A stretch of DNA of 55,543 bases from Acidobacteriota bacterium (GTDB lineage: Bacteria > Acidobacteriota > Terriglobia > Terriglobales > Acidobacteriaceae), in NCBI GenBank assembly GCA_003225075.1, contig QIAP01000043.1, positions 1-55,543 on the forward strand, given 5' to 3'. Position numbers and translations under genes: made by a program. Each line of letters opens with the position of its first letter. Within the stretch, counting starts at the first letter, position 1. Below are positions 8,484 through 15,978 of this stretch, in pieces. The notes beneath the pieces are model-generated. The model saw nothing but the letters and a program-made list of their open reading frames with translations. It did not search any database and was not told where the DNA came from.

Positions 8484-8650
8484 GACGTAATCTCCAAGCG
8501 AAAACCGATAGAGCCCCCCGCCCTCACCTCTCAGAAGTAGCTGCGGCCCTTGATCGGCCTTAACAATGCTCGGCCATCCAGCACGCTTTGGTGCTGGACA
8601 GGCTCATATGAAGGTCTGTATTTTATCCGAGAAGCGGCTGAACAGGATCT

Positions 8651-8712
8651 TTATTTCGCCAGCCTGGGTTGCCAGCAAGCATACACCTTTTCAACGTTCA
8701 TCTCTAACCTCC
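8651..8712 (-). pseudogene. Copy of the VOC gene leader and first codons
   Basis: On the minus strand a GGAGGTTAGAG site is followed by ATG and the codons for MNVEK, the same leader and first five codons as the VOC gene at 1356. Similarity reaches about 20 bases further upstream. The frame then diverges and stops after 16 residues. It is a scrap of a second VOC-type gene or of a duplication of that region, and it lies exactly where the next gene has lost its N-terminus. Confidence 0.4.
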
Positions 8713-8730
8713 TGGCACCTACGCTTCTGG

Positions 8731-9165
8731 GGCGACCATTTCAGCGCCTCGGTCGCCAGGCCCGTGGAGATAGATGGCAAGGTGGTCGTGCCCGCAGGAG
8801 CCGAGGCCCGGGGCAGAATCGTTGAAGCCGTGCCGCAGGGCCGCTTCAAGGGCGCCGCCGTGCTCCGCCTCGTCCTCGAGTCCGTAACCATTAACCGCAA
8901 CGCCTACGACGTGAAAACCAGTTCGGTCAGCCACTACCTCAAAGGCAAAGGGAGGCGTACCGCCACACTGATTGGCGGCGGAGCTGGTGGCGGAGCCCTC
9001 ATCGGAGGTCTTGCGGGCGGTGGAAAAGGAGCACTCATCGGGGCGGCATTGGGTGCCGGCGCAGGAACCGCAGGCGCTGCCTACACCGGCGAGAAGGAGA
9101 TTGTCCTACCTGCCGAGTCCACACTGAGCTTTAAACTCGCCGAACCCACGACCGTAAAGATGTAG
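8731..9165 (+). pseudogene. 5'-truncated Gly-zipper surface/envelope protein
   Basis: The remaining ~145 residues start at GDHFSASVARPVEIDGKVVVPAGA and run through a Gly-rich stretch (IGGGAGGGALIGGLAGGGKGALIG..., probable Gly-zipper) to EIVLPAESTLSFKLAEP. Acidobacterial proteins of this type normally have a signal peptide and about 60 further residues that begin 'VPAGTPL.V' and lead to the GD.F motif. Here the upstream frame (from ATG 8566) encodes unrelated residues and no signal peptide. The breakpoint is near 8730, just after the duplicated VOC leader. Probably non-functional, since export would be lost. The family is known to me only as a recurrent hypothetical. Confidence 0.6.
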
Positions 9166-9194
9166 CGGTAGATACCACCGAGCAAGCGAAGCAC

Positions 9195-9224
9195 AAAGCC
9201 GCCTCCCACAAGGCGGCTTTTCCG
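9195..9224. terminator. Rho-independent terminator, usable from both sides
   Basis: Perfect 10-bp stem AAAGCCGCCT / AGGCGGCTTT with a 6-base loop. The A and T tracts at its ends allow termination in both directions, between the truncated gene (+) and the convergent deaminase (-). Confidence 0.8.
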
Positions 9225-9250
9225 TCACAAAAAACTCGAAACGTCCACCT

Positions 9251-9799
9251 CTATTCCATGGGCTCCAGCGTTTTTCCCGCTTCCTCGTAACTGAACAGTT
9301 TTTGGCATTCTTGTCGGAGAAAACCGCCGGCGACGGGGATACGGTGATTGCCCTTCTCGAAGACGAGCCGGCAGGGGATGAGGCAAGCTCGCCACTTGTA
9401 GTCTTCCGTACCGCGCTTGCGGCCATAAGCGGCAATGTCTTCTTGGGAGACGCCATAGACGACCACGCCAATTCTAGCCCACACGCAGGCGCCGGCGCAC
9501 ATGGCGCAGGGCTCGTGCGTGGAGTAGAGCACGAAGTCGGGCAGGTAGCGGCCATAGCCGCTTGATACGTATTTGAGCGTTTCTAACTCCACGTGCTTGA
9601 TGCTTGACCCCGAAGTTTTTACTCGGTTACCGGCACTGGCAATGACCACTTCGCGCCTCCCCATGAGGCGTGTGATGACCGCGCCAATGGGATAGTCGCC
9701 TCGCTCACGGGCGCGCTTTGCCTCCGCGATGGCCAGCTGCATGAACTTCTTTTTCGGTTTGTACCAAGCAGGGATCATGTAGTTAGGAAACTTTTCCAC
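9251..9799 (-). CDS. Nucleoside/nucleobase deaminase (CDA-fold, zinc-dependent)
   Basis: 182 residues. The zinc site of the cytidine/guanine/tRNA-adenosine deaminase family is complete: His69-Val-Glu71 (normally HAE) and PC98AMC101AGAC. These provide His, two Cys and the proton-shuttling Glu. Such enzymes hydrolytically deaminate guanine, cytosine, adenosine or related nucleosides; the substrate is not readable here. It has a longer N-terminus than TadA and a KRGTEDYKW insert. Start is a GTG at 9799; an ATG at 9778 is possible because neither has a good ribosome site. It stands alone and converges on the terminator at 9195. Confidence 0.8.
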   Translation of the reverse strand: MEKFPNYMIPAWYKPKKKFMQLAIAEAKRARERGDYPIGAVITRLMGRREVVIASAGNRVKTSGSSIKHVELETLKYVSSGYGRYLPDFVLYSTHEPCAMCAGACVWARIGVVVYGVSQEDIAAYGRKRGTEDYKWRACLIPCRLVFEKGNHRIPVAGGFLRQECQKLFSYEEAGKTLEPME

Positions 9800-9953
9800 T
9801 GAGGAGGAAAACCTTATTATTTATCCAATAGCGTCCCCGCATATCGCACTTTCGCCAACGATGACTTTCTAGTTGATCGACATCGCCATCCTTTTGCCGT
9901 TTTGCATCTTGTAGCCCGTTCCCTTCACAGTAAGATGTCTTCAATTACGTGCC

Positions 9954-10136
9954 GATGATCCGACAGTGCTGAATAATCTGGCTCAGAGTGTAGCGGATAA
10001 AGGAGATCTCCCTCGGGCGCAGGAACTATTCGAACGGGTCCTCACACTTCGCAAAGCTGCTTTGGGGCTGCAAGATGCCGCCACTGCTCAAAGCATCGTG
10101 GCTGAAGAATCCGACGGAGAACCAGGAGAGCATTAA
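9954..10136 (+). pseudogene. TPR (kinesin-light-chain type) gene remnant
   Basis: One open stretch reads DPTVLNNLAQSVADKGDL then PRAQELFERVLTLRKAALG. This is a textbook TPR unit of the NLA..Y...G....A..L..RAL.I...ALG type. There is no start codon: an in-frame stop lies about 40 bases upstream. The last ~17 residues are antisense to the terminase-like frame. So a fragment of a TPR gene was joined to phage DNA near 10085-10090. Confidence 0.6.
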
Positions 10137-10484
10137 GTCACGCGACTTCTCGATGAAGACGACCGGTTCCGAATGAAAACATTCGACTAGGGGAGGGAAG
10201 TAAGGCTTGTCGGGGAAACTCCGGTAGGGACTGTTGGCACCAGCTTCACGCCAATGGCTGTCCCGTGTCCGCGTGAGGTGCTGCATCCAATAAAGGGGGT
10301 CAGTCATCGCTCGATGATGCTCTGGTGTGAGCTGATGTTCACCATGCTTACGCTCTGCCATGGCCCGTGCCGCGGCTCGTGATTCAACTGAACCAAGTAG
10401 AAAATCGCCAGGTCGAGCTCTTTGACAAGAAGTTCCAGCGAGTTCAGGACGCTGCGGTCCGGTCGCTTCAATCGGGTTATCCAT
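10026..10484 (-). pseudogene. Truncated phage terminase large subunit-like gene
   Basis: The frame encodes LTPEHHRAMTDPLYWMQHLTRT then a FPDKPYF segment and EPVVFIEKSRDLMLSWFSVGFFSHDAL. The KSRD-x-LxSW motif is where large terminase subunits have their nucleotide-binding loop. Similarity then stops and the frame ends 20 residues later, where the TPR remnant begins on the other strand. A large terminase is normally 450-600 residues, so at least three quarters is missing. The ATG at 10484 overlaps the upstream gene's stop codon in ATGGATAA, a coupled start. The true start may instead be Met42. Recognition is by motif and by the small-subunit-like neighbour. Confidence 0.5.
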
Positions 10485-10962
10485 TCTCTGAATCTTTCGC
10501 CCTGTCGTCTTTTATTGCCGCCCCAGTAACGCTCGTGAACCAATCGGGTAGCTTGCCATCGCGGGCATACTCTTCCAGTTCAAGAGAACTTATTCGATTG
10601 AAGAGTTCATTCAGATCGATTCGTTCAGAGCGCTCCACCCATTGACCAGCCGCATTGATACGTGCATAAGCGCTCACCGCGCTGACCACCGCTGTCGCAC
10701 TGACTTCGACCTCGCCGGCTTTCTCGATGATTTTTTCCAGTGCCGCCCGTACGTTCCGCTGCCGCTTCGGGAAAAGGCCTAAAGCATGCGCATGCCGGTA
10801 GACGCTTGCGCGGTTGCGAAGTCCATATTGCTTCGTAATTGAAGCGGGACTTTTCCAATTGATGAAGTCGCGCTCGATTTCCTCTCGCTGGGCGTGCGTG
10901 CAGATCTTGCACACCGCCTCGTGCCGGCCGAGATTGACAGGATTTTTCAATTCAATTTTCAT
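10477..10962 (-). CDS. Phage terminase small subunit-like DNA-binding protein
   Basis: 161 residues. The N-terminus has CKICTHAQREEIERDF then SPASITKQYGLRNRASVYRHAHALGLF, a helix-turn-helix of the kind used by small terminase subunits and related DNA-binding proteins. A long helical middle (RAALEKIIEKAGEVEVSATAVVSAVSAYARIN) suits oligomerisation. It is followed, with an 8-base overlap, by the truncated large-subunit-like frame, the usual packaging gene order. No Shine-Dalgarno is visible before the ATG. Two 9-base direct repeats sit 9 bases upstream. It could equally be a stand-alone regulator; the phage assignment rests on fold and neighbour. Confidence 0.5.
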   Translation of the reverse strand: MKIELKNPVNLGRHEAVCKICTHAQREEIERDFINWKSPASITKQYGLRNRASVYRHAHALGLFPKRQRNVRAALEKIIEKAGEVEVSATAVVSAVSAYARINAAGQWVERSERIDLNELFNRISSLELEEYARDGKLPDWFTSVTGAAIKDDRAKDSENG

Positions 10963-10970
10963 GATCTATT

Positions 10971-10990
10971 TTGTGACGTAATTGTGACGT
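10971..10990. promoter_or_regulatory. Two TTGTGACGT direct repeats one helical turn apart
   Basis: TTGTGACGT occurs at 10971-10979 and again at 10982-10990, an 11-base period, directly upstream of the minus-strand gene starting at 10962. The phasing places both on the same face of DNA, as expected for a cooperative operator. The protein that would bind is unknown. Confidence 0.4.
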
Positions 10991-11113
10991 GAGGTTTCAA
11001 CTCTGTTCCCTCATCCCCAACGTTATCAACACTCCCGAATTTCCTTCCGTGCGGGCGAATTTTTTCGTAAACCATTTCATTGCAAATGGTTTATGCCGTC
11101 TTTCTGACGGAGC

Positions 11114-11168
11114 CGCACACCGATTCGTAATCGGCAGGTCATCGGTTCAAGTCCGATCGTCGGCTCCA
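11114..11168 (+). tRNA. Partial tRNA-Thr(CGT): 3' half only, probable attachment-site scar
   Basis: The anticodon arm (loop TTCGTAA, anticodon CGT = Thr), variable region, a perfect T-arm (ATCGG-TTCAAGT-CCGAT), the 3' acceptor strand CGTCGGC and CCA are all present. The expected 5' acceptor strand (GCCGACG) and D-arm are not. In their place is a hairpin, CCGTC-TTTCT-GACGG (11096-11110), with another (ACCATTT...AAATGGT, 11071-11090) before it. A 3' half without a 5' half is what tRNA-targeted phages and islands leave at the far end of the element. It is not expected to be a functional tRNA. Confidence 0.8.
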
Positions 11169-12301
11169 GCTTCCTCTCGCTGCACTGCCAACTCACTGTG
11201 ATTTCTCCGATCGCGGCGCTCGCGCTCCAACACCATCTGATCAAAGGCGTGCGGCAGCCCTTCGCGGACGGAGTATGGTCCGGGCTTGTAGGCGCGCGAT
11301 TTGATGCCGGCTTGTGAGAGCTGTGAGATTCCCCAGTCTTCCTTGTTGGTCAGATCCCAGAATTTCACTGCGTCGTCGGCCTGGAAGTCGGGCTTGGCCA
11401 TTTCCTGCGGGTGGAAGTGCCACTCGCAGATGATCTCGGTGCGGTCCACGGCGCGCGGCCACAGCGTGTGTGTCATCATGTAATCGGGATGCAAGCTCAA
11501 CAGCAAATTGGGATAGACCGCGTAATACTTGACTTCGGTGCGCTGCGCCTCGGTCAGGCAGGGCAGGTAGTCGCGGCGCAATTTGCCATCCAGGCTCATG
11601 GTTTCGATGCCCGGCTTGAATCCCATGGTGCCGCCGATGTAGCCGCGATGCGGCCTGTCATTGTCGCCGCTCAGGTAGTCGGTCAACTGGTTCAGCGTGG
11701 GATGCAGCACCGGACAGTGCAGGCACTCGTTGTAATTCTGGATGATCAGCTTCCAGTTGGCCTGGGCGTCGTACCTCCGGCGCTGATAGAACCGCAAGTC
11801 CTGCATGCGCCAATTCGCAAACTTCTGCTGCAAATCGTCCAACTGACTGGCCAGCGGCGCGGGACGGGGATCGAGAGTGATAAAGATGTGTCCATCCCAC
11901 AGTTCCGCGCCAACCGGGTTCAACGGATAATCCTCCCGCGGCAAGTTTTCCATGTGAGGCGCGCCGATCAATTTGCCGTCGAGGGCGTAAGTCCAGCCGT
12001 GGTAGGGACACTGAATGCGTCCAGCAAACTTGCCTTCGGCAGCCGTGCAGATGCGCGTGCCGCGATGGCGACATACGTTATAAAACGCGTGCACCTGACC
12101 GCTGTTGTCGCGATTGATGATGATGCTTTCGTCAGCGATTTCCCGCAGAAAGAAGTCGCCTGGATTAGAAATCTGATCGGCGCGTCCGGCGCAGATCCAG
12201 CCCTGGCAGAAAAAACGTTCCAGTTCCTCCGCAAAGATTGCTGGGTCGGTGTAGTAGCGGGCCGGAAGTGTCTCACCGATGCTGTGGACGTGCGTTGCCA
12301 T
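11147..12301 (-). CDS. Rieske non-heme iron aromatic ring-hydroxylating oxygenase, alpha subunit
   Basis: 384 residues. The Rieske 2Fe-2S site is C77-x-H79...C98-x2-H101 (CRHRG, CPYHGW). The mononuclear iron site is in NYNECLHCPVLHP (His195, His200) with a later acidic ligand. These enzymes use electrons from a reductase to insert oxygen in aromatic rings or to demethylate quaternary amines; the fold resembles the carnitine/choline-type group as much as ring dioxygenases, so the substrate is open. GGGAGGA precedes ATG 12301. The last residues (GADDRT, stop) are the antisense of the tRNA-Thr scar, so the natural C-terminus was probably replaced at the integration site. Confidence 0.88.
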   Translation of the reverse strand: MATHVHSIGETLPARYYTDPAIFAEELERFFCQGWICAGRADQISNPGDFFLREIADESIIINRDNSGQVHAFYNVCRHRGTRICTAAEGKFAGRIQCPYHGWTYALDGKLIGAPHMENLPREDYPLNPVGAELWDGHIFITLDPRPAPLASQLDDLQQKFANWRMQDLRFYQRRRYDAQANWKLIIQNYNECLHCPVLHPTLNQLTDYLSGDNDRPHRGYIGGTMGFKPGIETMSLDGKLRRDYLPCLTEAQRTEVKYYAVYPNLLLSLHPDYMMTHTLWPRAVDRTEIICEWHFHPQEMAKPDFQADDAVKFWDLTNKEDWGISQLSQAGIKSRAYKPGPYSVREGLPHAFDQMVLERERRDRRNHSELAVQREEAGADDRT

Positions 12302-12635
12302 CCGAAATCCTCCCCCGACGGTGGGGCGACAGTATATGATACCGCCGAAGGCGCCCGCCTCTTTGCCCCGACTTGTGGAGGGGACGGAACGACATGTCCT
12401 CTTGCATCGGGAACTCACAACTCCCATTTGACTTCCCACCCTTCAGCGGGTGTATAAGTAGCCTCCTGCGCACCGCGTGGGCCCTGCGCAGCGGCTCCTG
12501 ATCGCCCAGCCTTCCTAAACTTTCGAAGACCGGACCTTCACCAGTCCTGTTCCTCGAGTCTTTAGTTTTTGCCCACAACGGCCTGGTTCCGAGATTGCCT
12601 ACGGCGTAACTGACGCCGCACGTCTGAGGTGAGAC
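12302..12635. other. Divergent intergenic region of rieske oxygenase and hypA
   Basis: No gene is supported here. A TATACT element on the minus strand near 12335 could be a -10 box for the oxygenase. A better candidate for the plus strand is listed at 12428-12456. The rest shows no clear structure. Confidence 0.5.
12428..12456 (+). promoter_or_regulatory. Candidate sigma70 promoter for hypA-gdhA
   Basis: TTGACT, 17 bases, then TGTATA(AG). It is a fair match to TTGACA/TATAAT, with 180 bases of leader to the hypA ATG. Pattern match only. Confidence 0.35.
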
Positions 12636-12989
12636 ATGGACGAGCGCGAACTCGCCAATCACGTTCTGGAAATTGTCGATCAAACGGCTTATCGCGTTGC
12701 TGCGCGCCAGGTCATCGGCGTGCATCTGGCAGTCGGAGGCCGTCGCGGCTTCGATCTGGATCTTCTCCACACGGCCTTCAGCGATGTGGTGCGGGGCACG
12801 GTCGCTGACGGCGCGGAGCTTTTTGTGAAGGTTCTACCGGTTCGTCACCACTGTCCAAACTGCCGAACAAACTTCGAGGCCACGAAGGATGACTGCCCGT
12901 GTCCCGAATGCGGCCATCCTCACACCGAAATCATTGGCGGCGAGGAGCTGCGTGTGCTCAACCTGGATATCGATGACACTGCTGCCTGA
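12636..12989 (+). CDS. hypA: HypA-like zinc-ribbon protein without the nickel-binding His
   Basis: 117 residues. It has the alpha/beta fold and the C-terminal zinc ribbon (HC73PNC76 ... C87PC89PEC92G) of HypA, the nickel chaperone for NiFe-hydrogenase and urease maturation. True HypA begins Met-His-Glu, with His2 binding nickel; here it begins Met-Asp-Glu. One ribbon half has an extra Cys (CPCPEC). No other hyp or hydrogenase gene is in the window; the neighbour 30 bases downstream is glutamate dehydrogenase. It may be a zinc-only paralogue with another role. GAGGTGAGAC precedes the ATG. Confidence 0.7.
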   Translation: MDERELANHVLEIVDQTAYRVAARQVIGVHLAVGGRRGFDLDLLHTAFSDVVRGTVADGAELFVKVLPVRHHCPNCRTNFEATKDDCPCPECGHPHTEIIGGEELRVLNLDIDDTAA

Positions 12990-13019
12990 ATGAATTTTCG
13001 AACCAAAGGAGGTTCGTCA

Positions 13020-14303
13020 ATGGCAACTGCCCGAATTCCCATTCCAATAAAACCTGAAGAAGATCTCAATTCGTTTCGTATCGCGATGCGCCAATTCGAT
13101 ACTGCGGCCGAGAAATGCGGCCTGGAGCCCGGTCTGCGCGAAGTGCTGCGCCGGCCACGGCGTTCGTTGTCGCTTTCGTTGCCGGTGAAGATGGACGATG
13201 GCACCATCCGTGTCTTCGATGGCTATCGTGTACAACACTCGAGCGCGCGCGGCCCCTGCAAAGGTGGAATCCGTTACCATCCCAATGTCACGTTTGACGA
13301 GGTGAAGGCGCTGGCCTCATGGATGACGTGGAAATGCGCGATCGTGAATATTCCTTTCGGCGGGGCAAAAGGCGGCATCGTTTGCGATCCGCGACAGCTC
13401 TCTAAAAATGAGCTGGAACACCTGACACGGCGCTACGCTTACGAAATCTCCCCGATTATCGGACCCGACAAGGACATCCCCGCACCCGATGTTTATACCG
13501 ACGCACAGACTATGGCGTGGATCATGGACACCTACAGCATGACTCACGGCAGCAGCGCCCCGGGCGTGGTGACCGGCAAACCACTTTTCCTGGGCGGATC
13601 TTTTGGACGCAATGAGGCGACTGCCCGCGGTTGCCTGTTCGTGATTCGCTCCGCCTGCGAAGTCACAGGGATCAAGCTGAACCGGGCGACCGTGGCGATT
13701 CAAGGGTTCGGCAATGCGGGGAGTATTGCGGCGGAACTGCTGGCGCAGAATGGCGCCACCATTATTGCGGTGAGCGATTCGCGGGGTGGCATTCTCAACC
13801 GCGCGGGACTCAACGTTACCGCGCTGCTTGAACACAAGGCAAAGACTGGTTCGGTCGTCGGCCTGCCCAACTCAGACCCCATCTCAAGTGAGGACGTGCT
13901 CGAGCTGCAGTGCGACATCCTGGTTCCCGCGGCTCTGGAGAATCAAATCACTCTGGAAAATGTGGACCGCATTCAGGCGCGCATCGTGGCGGAAGCCGCC
14001 AATGGTCCGACGACTCCGGACGCGGATATTGTCTTGTATAAGCGCGGGGTGCTGGTGATTCCAGACATTCTGGCCAATGCCGGCGGAGTCACGGTGTCCT
14101 ATTTTGAGTGGGTACAGGATCTGCAGGAGCTCTTCTGGGACGAGGATGACGTGAACCGCCGTCTGGAACGGGTGATGGTGAAGGCGTTCGCCGATGTTCA
14201 CAGCGCGTCCAAGAAGTACGACGTGGATATGCGCACCGGCGCTTATGTGGTGGGCATAGAGCGAGTGGCAAATGCCACGCGCACGCGCGGCATTTGGCCG
14301 TAG
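13020..14303 (+). CDS. gdhA: Glutamate dehydrogenase (Glu/Leu/Phe/Val family)
   Basis: 427 residues, a normal length for hexameric NAD(P)-GDH. Key blocks: KGGIRYHPNV (substrate Lys), MTWKCAIVNIPFGGAKGGI (catalytic Lys region), PAPDVYTD (catalytic Asp), the Rossmann motif GFGNAGSIAAELLAQNGA, and a C-terminal NAGGVTVSYFEWVQ. It interconverts glutamate with 2-oxoglutarate and ammonia in the cytoplasm. Coenzyme choice cannot be fixed from sequence. ATG 13020 is preceded by AAAGGAGG; upstream ATG 12990 has no such site. It follows hypA after 30 bases, probably one transcript. The 2-oxoglutarate link to KorAB is only metabolic inference. Confidence 0.95.
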   Translation: MATARIPIPIKPEEDLNSFRIAMRQFDTAAEKCGLEPGLREVLRRPRRSLSLSLPVKMDDGTIRVFDGYRVQHSSARGPCKGGIRYHPNVTFDEVKALASWMTWKCAIVNIPFGGAKGGIVCDPRQLSKNELEHLTRRYAYEISPIIGPDKDIPAPDVYTDAQTMAWIMDTYSMTHGSSAPGVVTGKPLFLGGSFGRNEATARGCLFVIRSACEVTGIKLNRATVAIQGFGNAGSIAAELLAQNGATIIAVSDSRGGILNRAGLNVTALLEHKAKTGSVVGLPNSDPISSEDVLELQCDILVPAALENQITLENVDRIQARIVAEAANGPTTPDADIVLYKRGVLVIPDILANAGGVTVSYFEWVQDLQELFWDEDDVNRRLERVMVKAFADVHSASKKYDVDMRTGAYVVGIERVANATRTRGIWP

Positions 14304-14334
14304 AGATTCGATTCTGAGCATGGCGAACGCAGGG

Positions 14335-14356
14335 GCAGGACCCGCACGGGTCCTGC
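14335..14356. terminator. Strong hairpin after gdhA
   Basis: GCAGGACCCG and CGGGTCCTGC are exact inverted copies separated by two bases, 31 bases after the gdhA stop. No U-tract follows, so it may act as an mRNA 3'-end stabiliser rather than an intrinsic terminator. Confidence 0.5.
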
Positions 14357-14394
14357 TCGTGCTTAGCATCCGGGGTCAAAATTTGGAGATGTGT

Positions 14395-14877
14395 ATGAGC
14401 CGGATTCTCTCTGTAATAGCGATCATTCTGGTCACTGTGGGAGCCGCCGGTTTTGCTCAGAAACCTGCGAATGAAGCTGCGGAGCGAGCGGCCATTCAAG
14501 CTGTGCTGGACGCGCACGGCGCGGCATGGACTAAGGGAGACGCTAAAGCAGCGGCGGCAGTGATGACTGAAGATGCGGATTGGGTTTCGGGAGATGGTTC
14601 AACCAGTACGGGCCGAGCCGCGATCGAGAATGATCATCGCGAAGCCTTGAGCGGCTTCGCCAAAGGCAGTCGGCACACTCATCCGGGCACGCCCAAGATC
14701 CGCTTTGTTCGCTCCGACGTGGCGATCGTCGATGGAGACAGCTACATGGCCGGCTTGCACGATGAGAATGGCAAGGAAGTGCCGCCTCACGTTTCAAGTT
14801 ATATGGCTGTGCTTGTGAAGGAACACGGCGGCTGGAAAGTAACTGCCTTCCGCTCACTTCCGCAGGTCAAACCGTAA
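14395..14877 (+). CDS. Secreted SnoaL/NTF2-like protein (SgcJ/EcaC type)
   Basis: 160 residues. A signal peptide (MSRILSVIAIILVTVGAAGFAQ) is followed by a single NTF2-like cone domain: helix AAIQAVLDAHGAAWTKGDAKAAAAVMTEDADWVSGDG, then strands ending in the GGWKVTAFRSLP motif. This group contains small isomerases, hydrolases and ligand-binding proteins of uncertain activity, often periplasmic in Acidobacteria. The ATG at 14395 is chosen because TTGGAG lies 6 bases upstream and the signal peptide starts there; an ATG six bases earlier overlaps that site. It is separated from gdhA by a hairpin, so it may be its own unit. Confidence 0.75.
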   Translation: MSRILSVIAIILVTVGAAGFAQKPANEAAERAAIQAVLDAHGAAWTKGDAKAAAAVMTEDADWVSGDGSTSTGRAAIENDHREALSGFAKGSRHTHPGTPKIRFVRSDVAIVDGDSYMAGLHDENGKEVPPHVSSYMAVLVKEHGGWKVTAFRSLPQVKP

Positions 14878-15157
14878 ACGGTAGCGCAATAAAGGGTGCA
14901 CTGACCTTGGCCTGACAACCCTAAGTGCCGGGCAGGGTCAGCCTATGTCTGGCTGCAGTGGCTGGGACGGAGAATTTGCCGAGATTCCCACGCCGCCGCC
15001 CCCGAAAATACGGCCGCTTCTGCCGGTGACAAAATGCGCGGCGTCCAGGATGACTCCTCCGTAGTCGAAACGCAAGTTGGATGCCGCAAGGGGATGTTAG
15101 AAGACCATCACCAATCCGTTTGAATCCGCTTCCTTACTTTGCTACGGTACAAGCAAC
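14878..15157. other. Intergenic, with a coding-like minus-strand stretch
   Basis: Nothing certain. On the minus strand, 14938-15096 is open for 52 codons and reads like protein (RFDYGGVILDAAHFVTGRSG, then a Gly-rich stretch) but has no start codon and a stop just before it. It may be the tail of a lost gene, or chance. Confidence 0.3.
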
Positions 15158-15895
15158 ATGATCGACATTCATTGCCACATCCTGCCTGAAGTGGATGACG
15201 GGCCAAAATCCTGGGACGCAGCCCAGGAAATGTGCCGTATGGCGGTTACGGATGGCATCATGCACATCGTTGCCACGCCGCACGCGAACAACCGCTACCA
15301 CTACGATCGTGATTATCTATCGGGCCTACTGGAGCATCTGCGCGGCCTGGTTGGCGATGCGCCCGAGCTCAGCCTGGGTTGCGATTTCCATCTTTCCTAC
15401 GAGAACCTTCAGGACGTTCTCGCCTCGCCCGAGCGATACGTTATCGGCAACACAAATTATTTGCTGGTCGAACTCAGCAACTACAGCATTCCGGCGCAGA
15501 TCTCGGACTGCTTCATCAAGCTGGGGGATCGGGGAATCACTGCCGTGCTCACCCATCCGGAGCGCAATCCGATCTTGCAGCAATCACCGCAGCGCGTGTT
15601 GGACTGGGTCGAGCAGGGATGCGCGATCCAGGTCACCGCCTCCGCGCTGACCGGGTCTTGGGGAGAGCGAACCCAGGGTGTCGCTAAATGGCTGCTGGAG
15701 CGCGATGCGATGCACATATTGGCCAGCGATGCGCACGACACAAAGCGTCGTGTGCCGGTGCTTTCCGCCGGGCGCGATGCCGCCGCCGAGATTTGCGGCA
15801 TTGAGATAGCCCAGGCGCTAGTCGAGAAGAATCCGTTAGCCGTAATAAGTGGGCAGCCGCTTCCCTATTTCCCAAAACCAGTGATGAAGAGTTGA
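15158..15895 (+). CDS. PHP-family tyrosine phosphatase (CpsB/YwqE type)
   Basis: 245 residues. It starts with MIDIHCHILPEVDDGP, the metal-binding HxH...DDGP signature of CpsB/CapC manganese-dependent protein-tyrosine phosphatases. It continues with ATPHANNRY, the LVEL strand, LTHPERNP and SDAHD, which complete the trinuclear PHP metal site. In Firmicutes these enzymes dephosphorylate the tyrosine kinase that controls capsule/exopolysaccharide chain length. No kinase or polysaccharide cluster is next to it here, so its target is unknown. It appears monocistronic. Confidence 0.85.
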   Translation: MIDIHCHILPEVDDGPKSWDAAQEMCRMAVTDGIMHIVATPHANNRYHYDRDYLSGLLEHLRGLVGDAPELSLGCDFHLSYENLQDVLASPERYVIGNTNYLLVELSNYSIPAQISDCFIKLGDRGITAVLTHPERNPILQQSPQRVLDWVEQGCAIQVTASALTGSWGERTQGVAKWLLERDAMHILASDAHDTKRRVPVLSAGRDAAAEICGIEIAQALVEKNPLAVISGQPLPYFPKPVMKS

Positions 15896-15978
15896 AGAGC
15901 TCTGGGCAAGAGCGAACGCCGGCAAAAAAGGTTCCGCGGACTAAATGCCCCAAGGGCTAAACGCTAAGTGCTTTGGGA

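Noticed and set aside
10304-10543. Third minus-strand frame (79 codons) across the terminase-like gene pair
   Set aside because: Helical-looking but without domain or ribosome site, and it overlaps two better-supported frames; a frameshifted extension of the small-subunit-like gene cannot be excluded.
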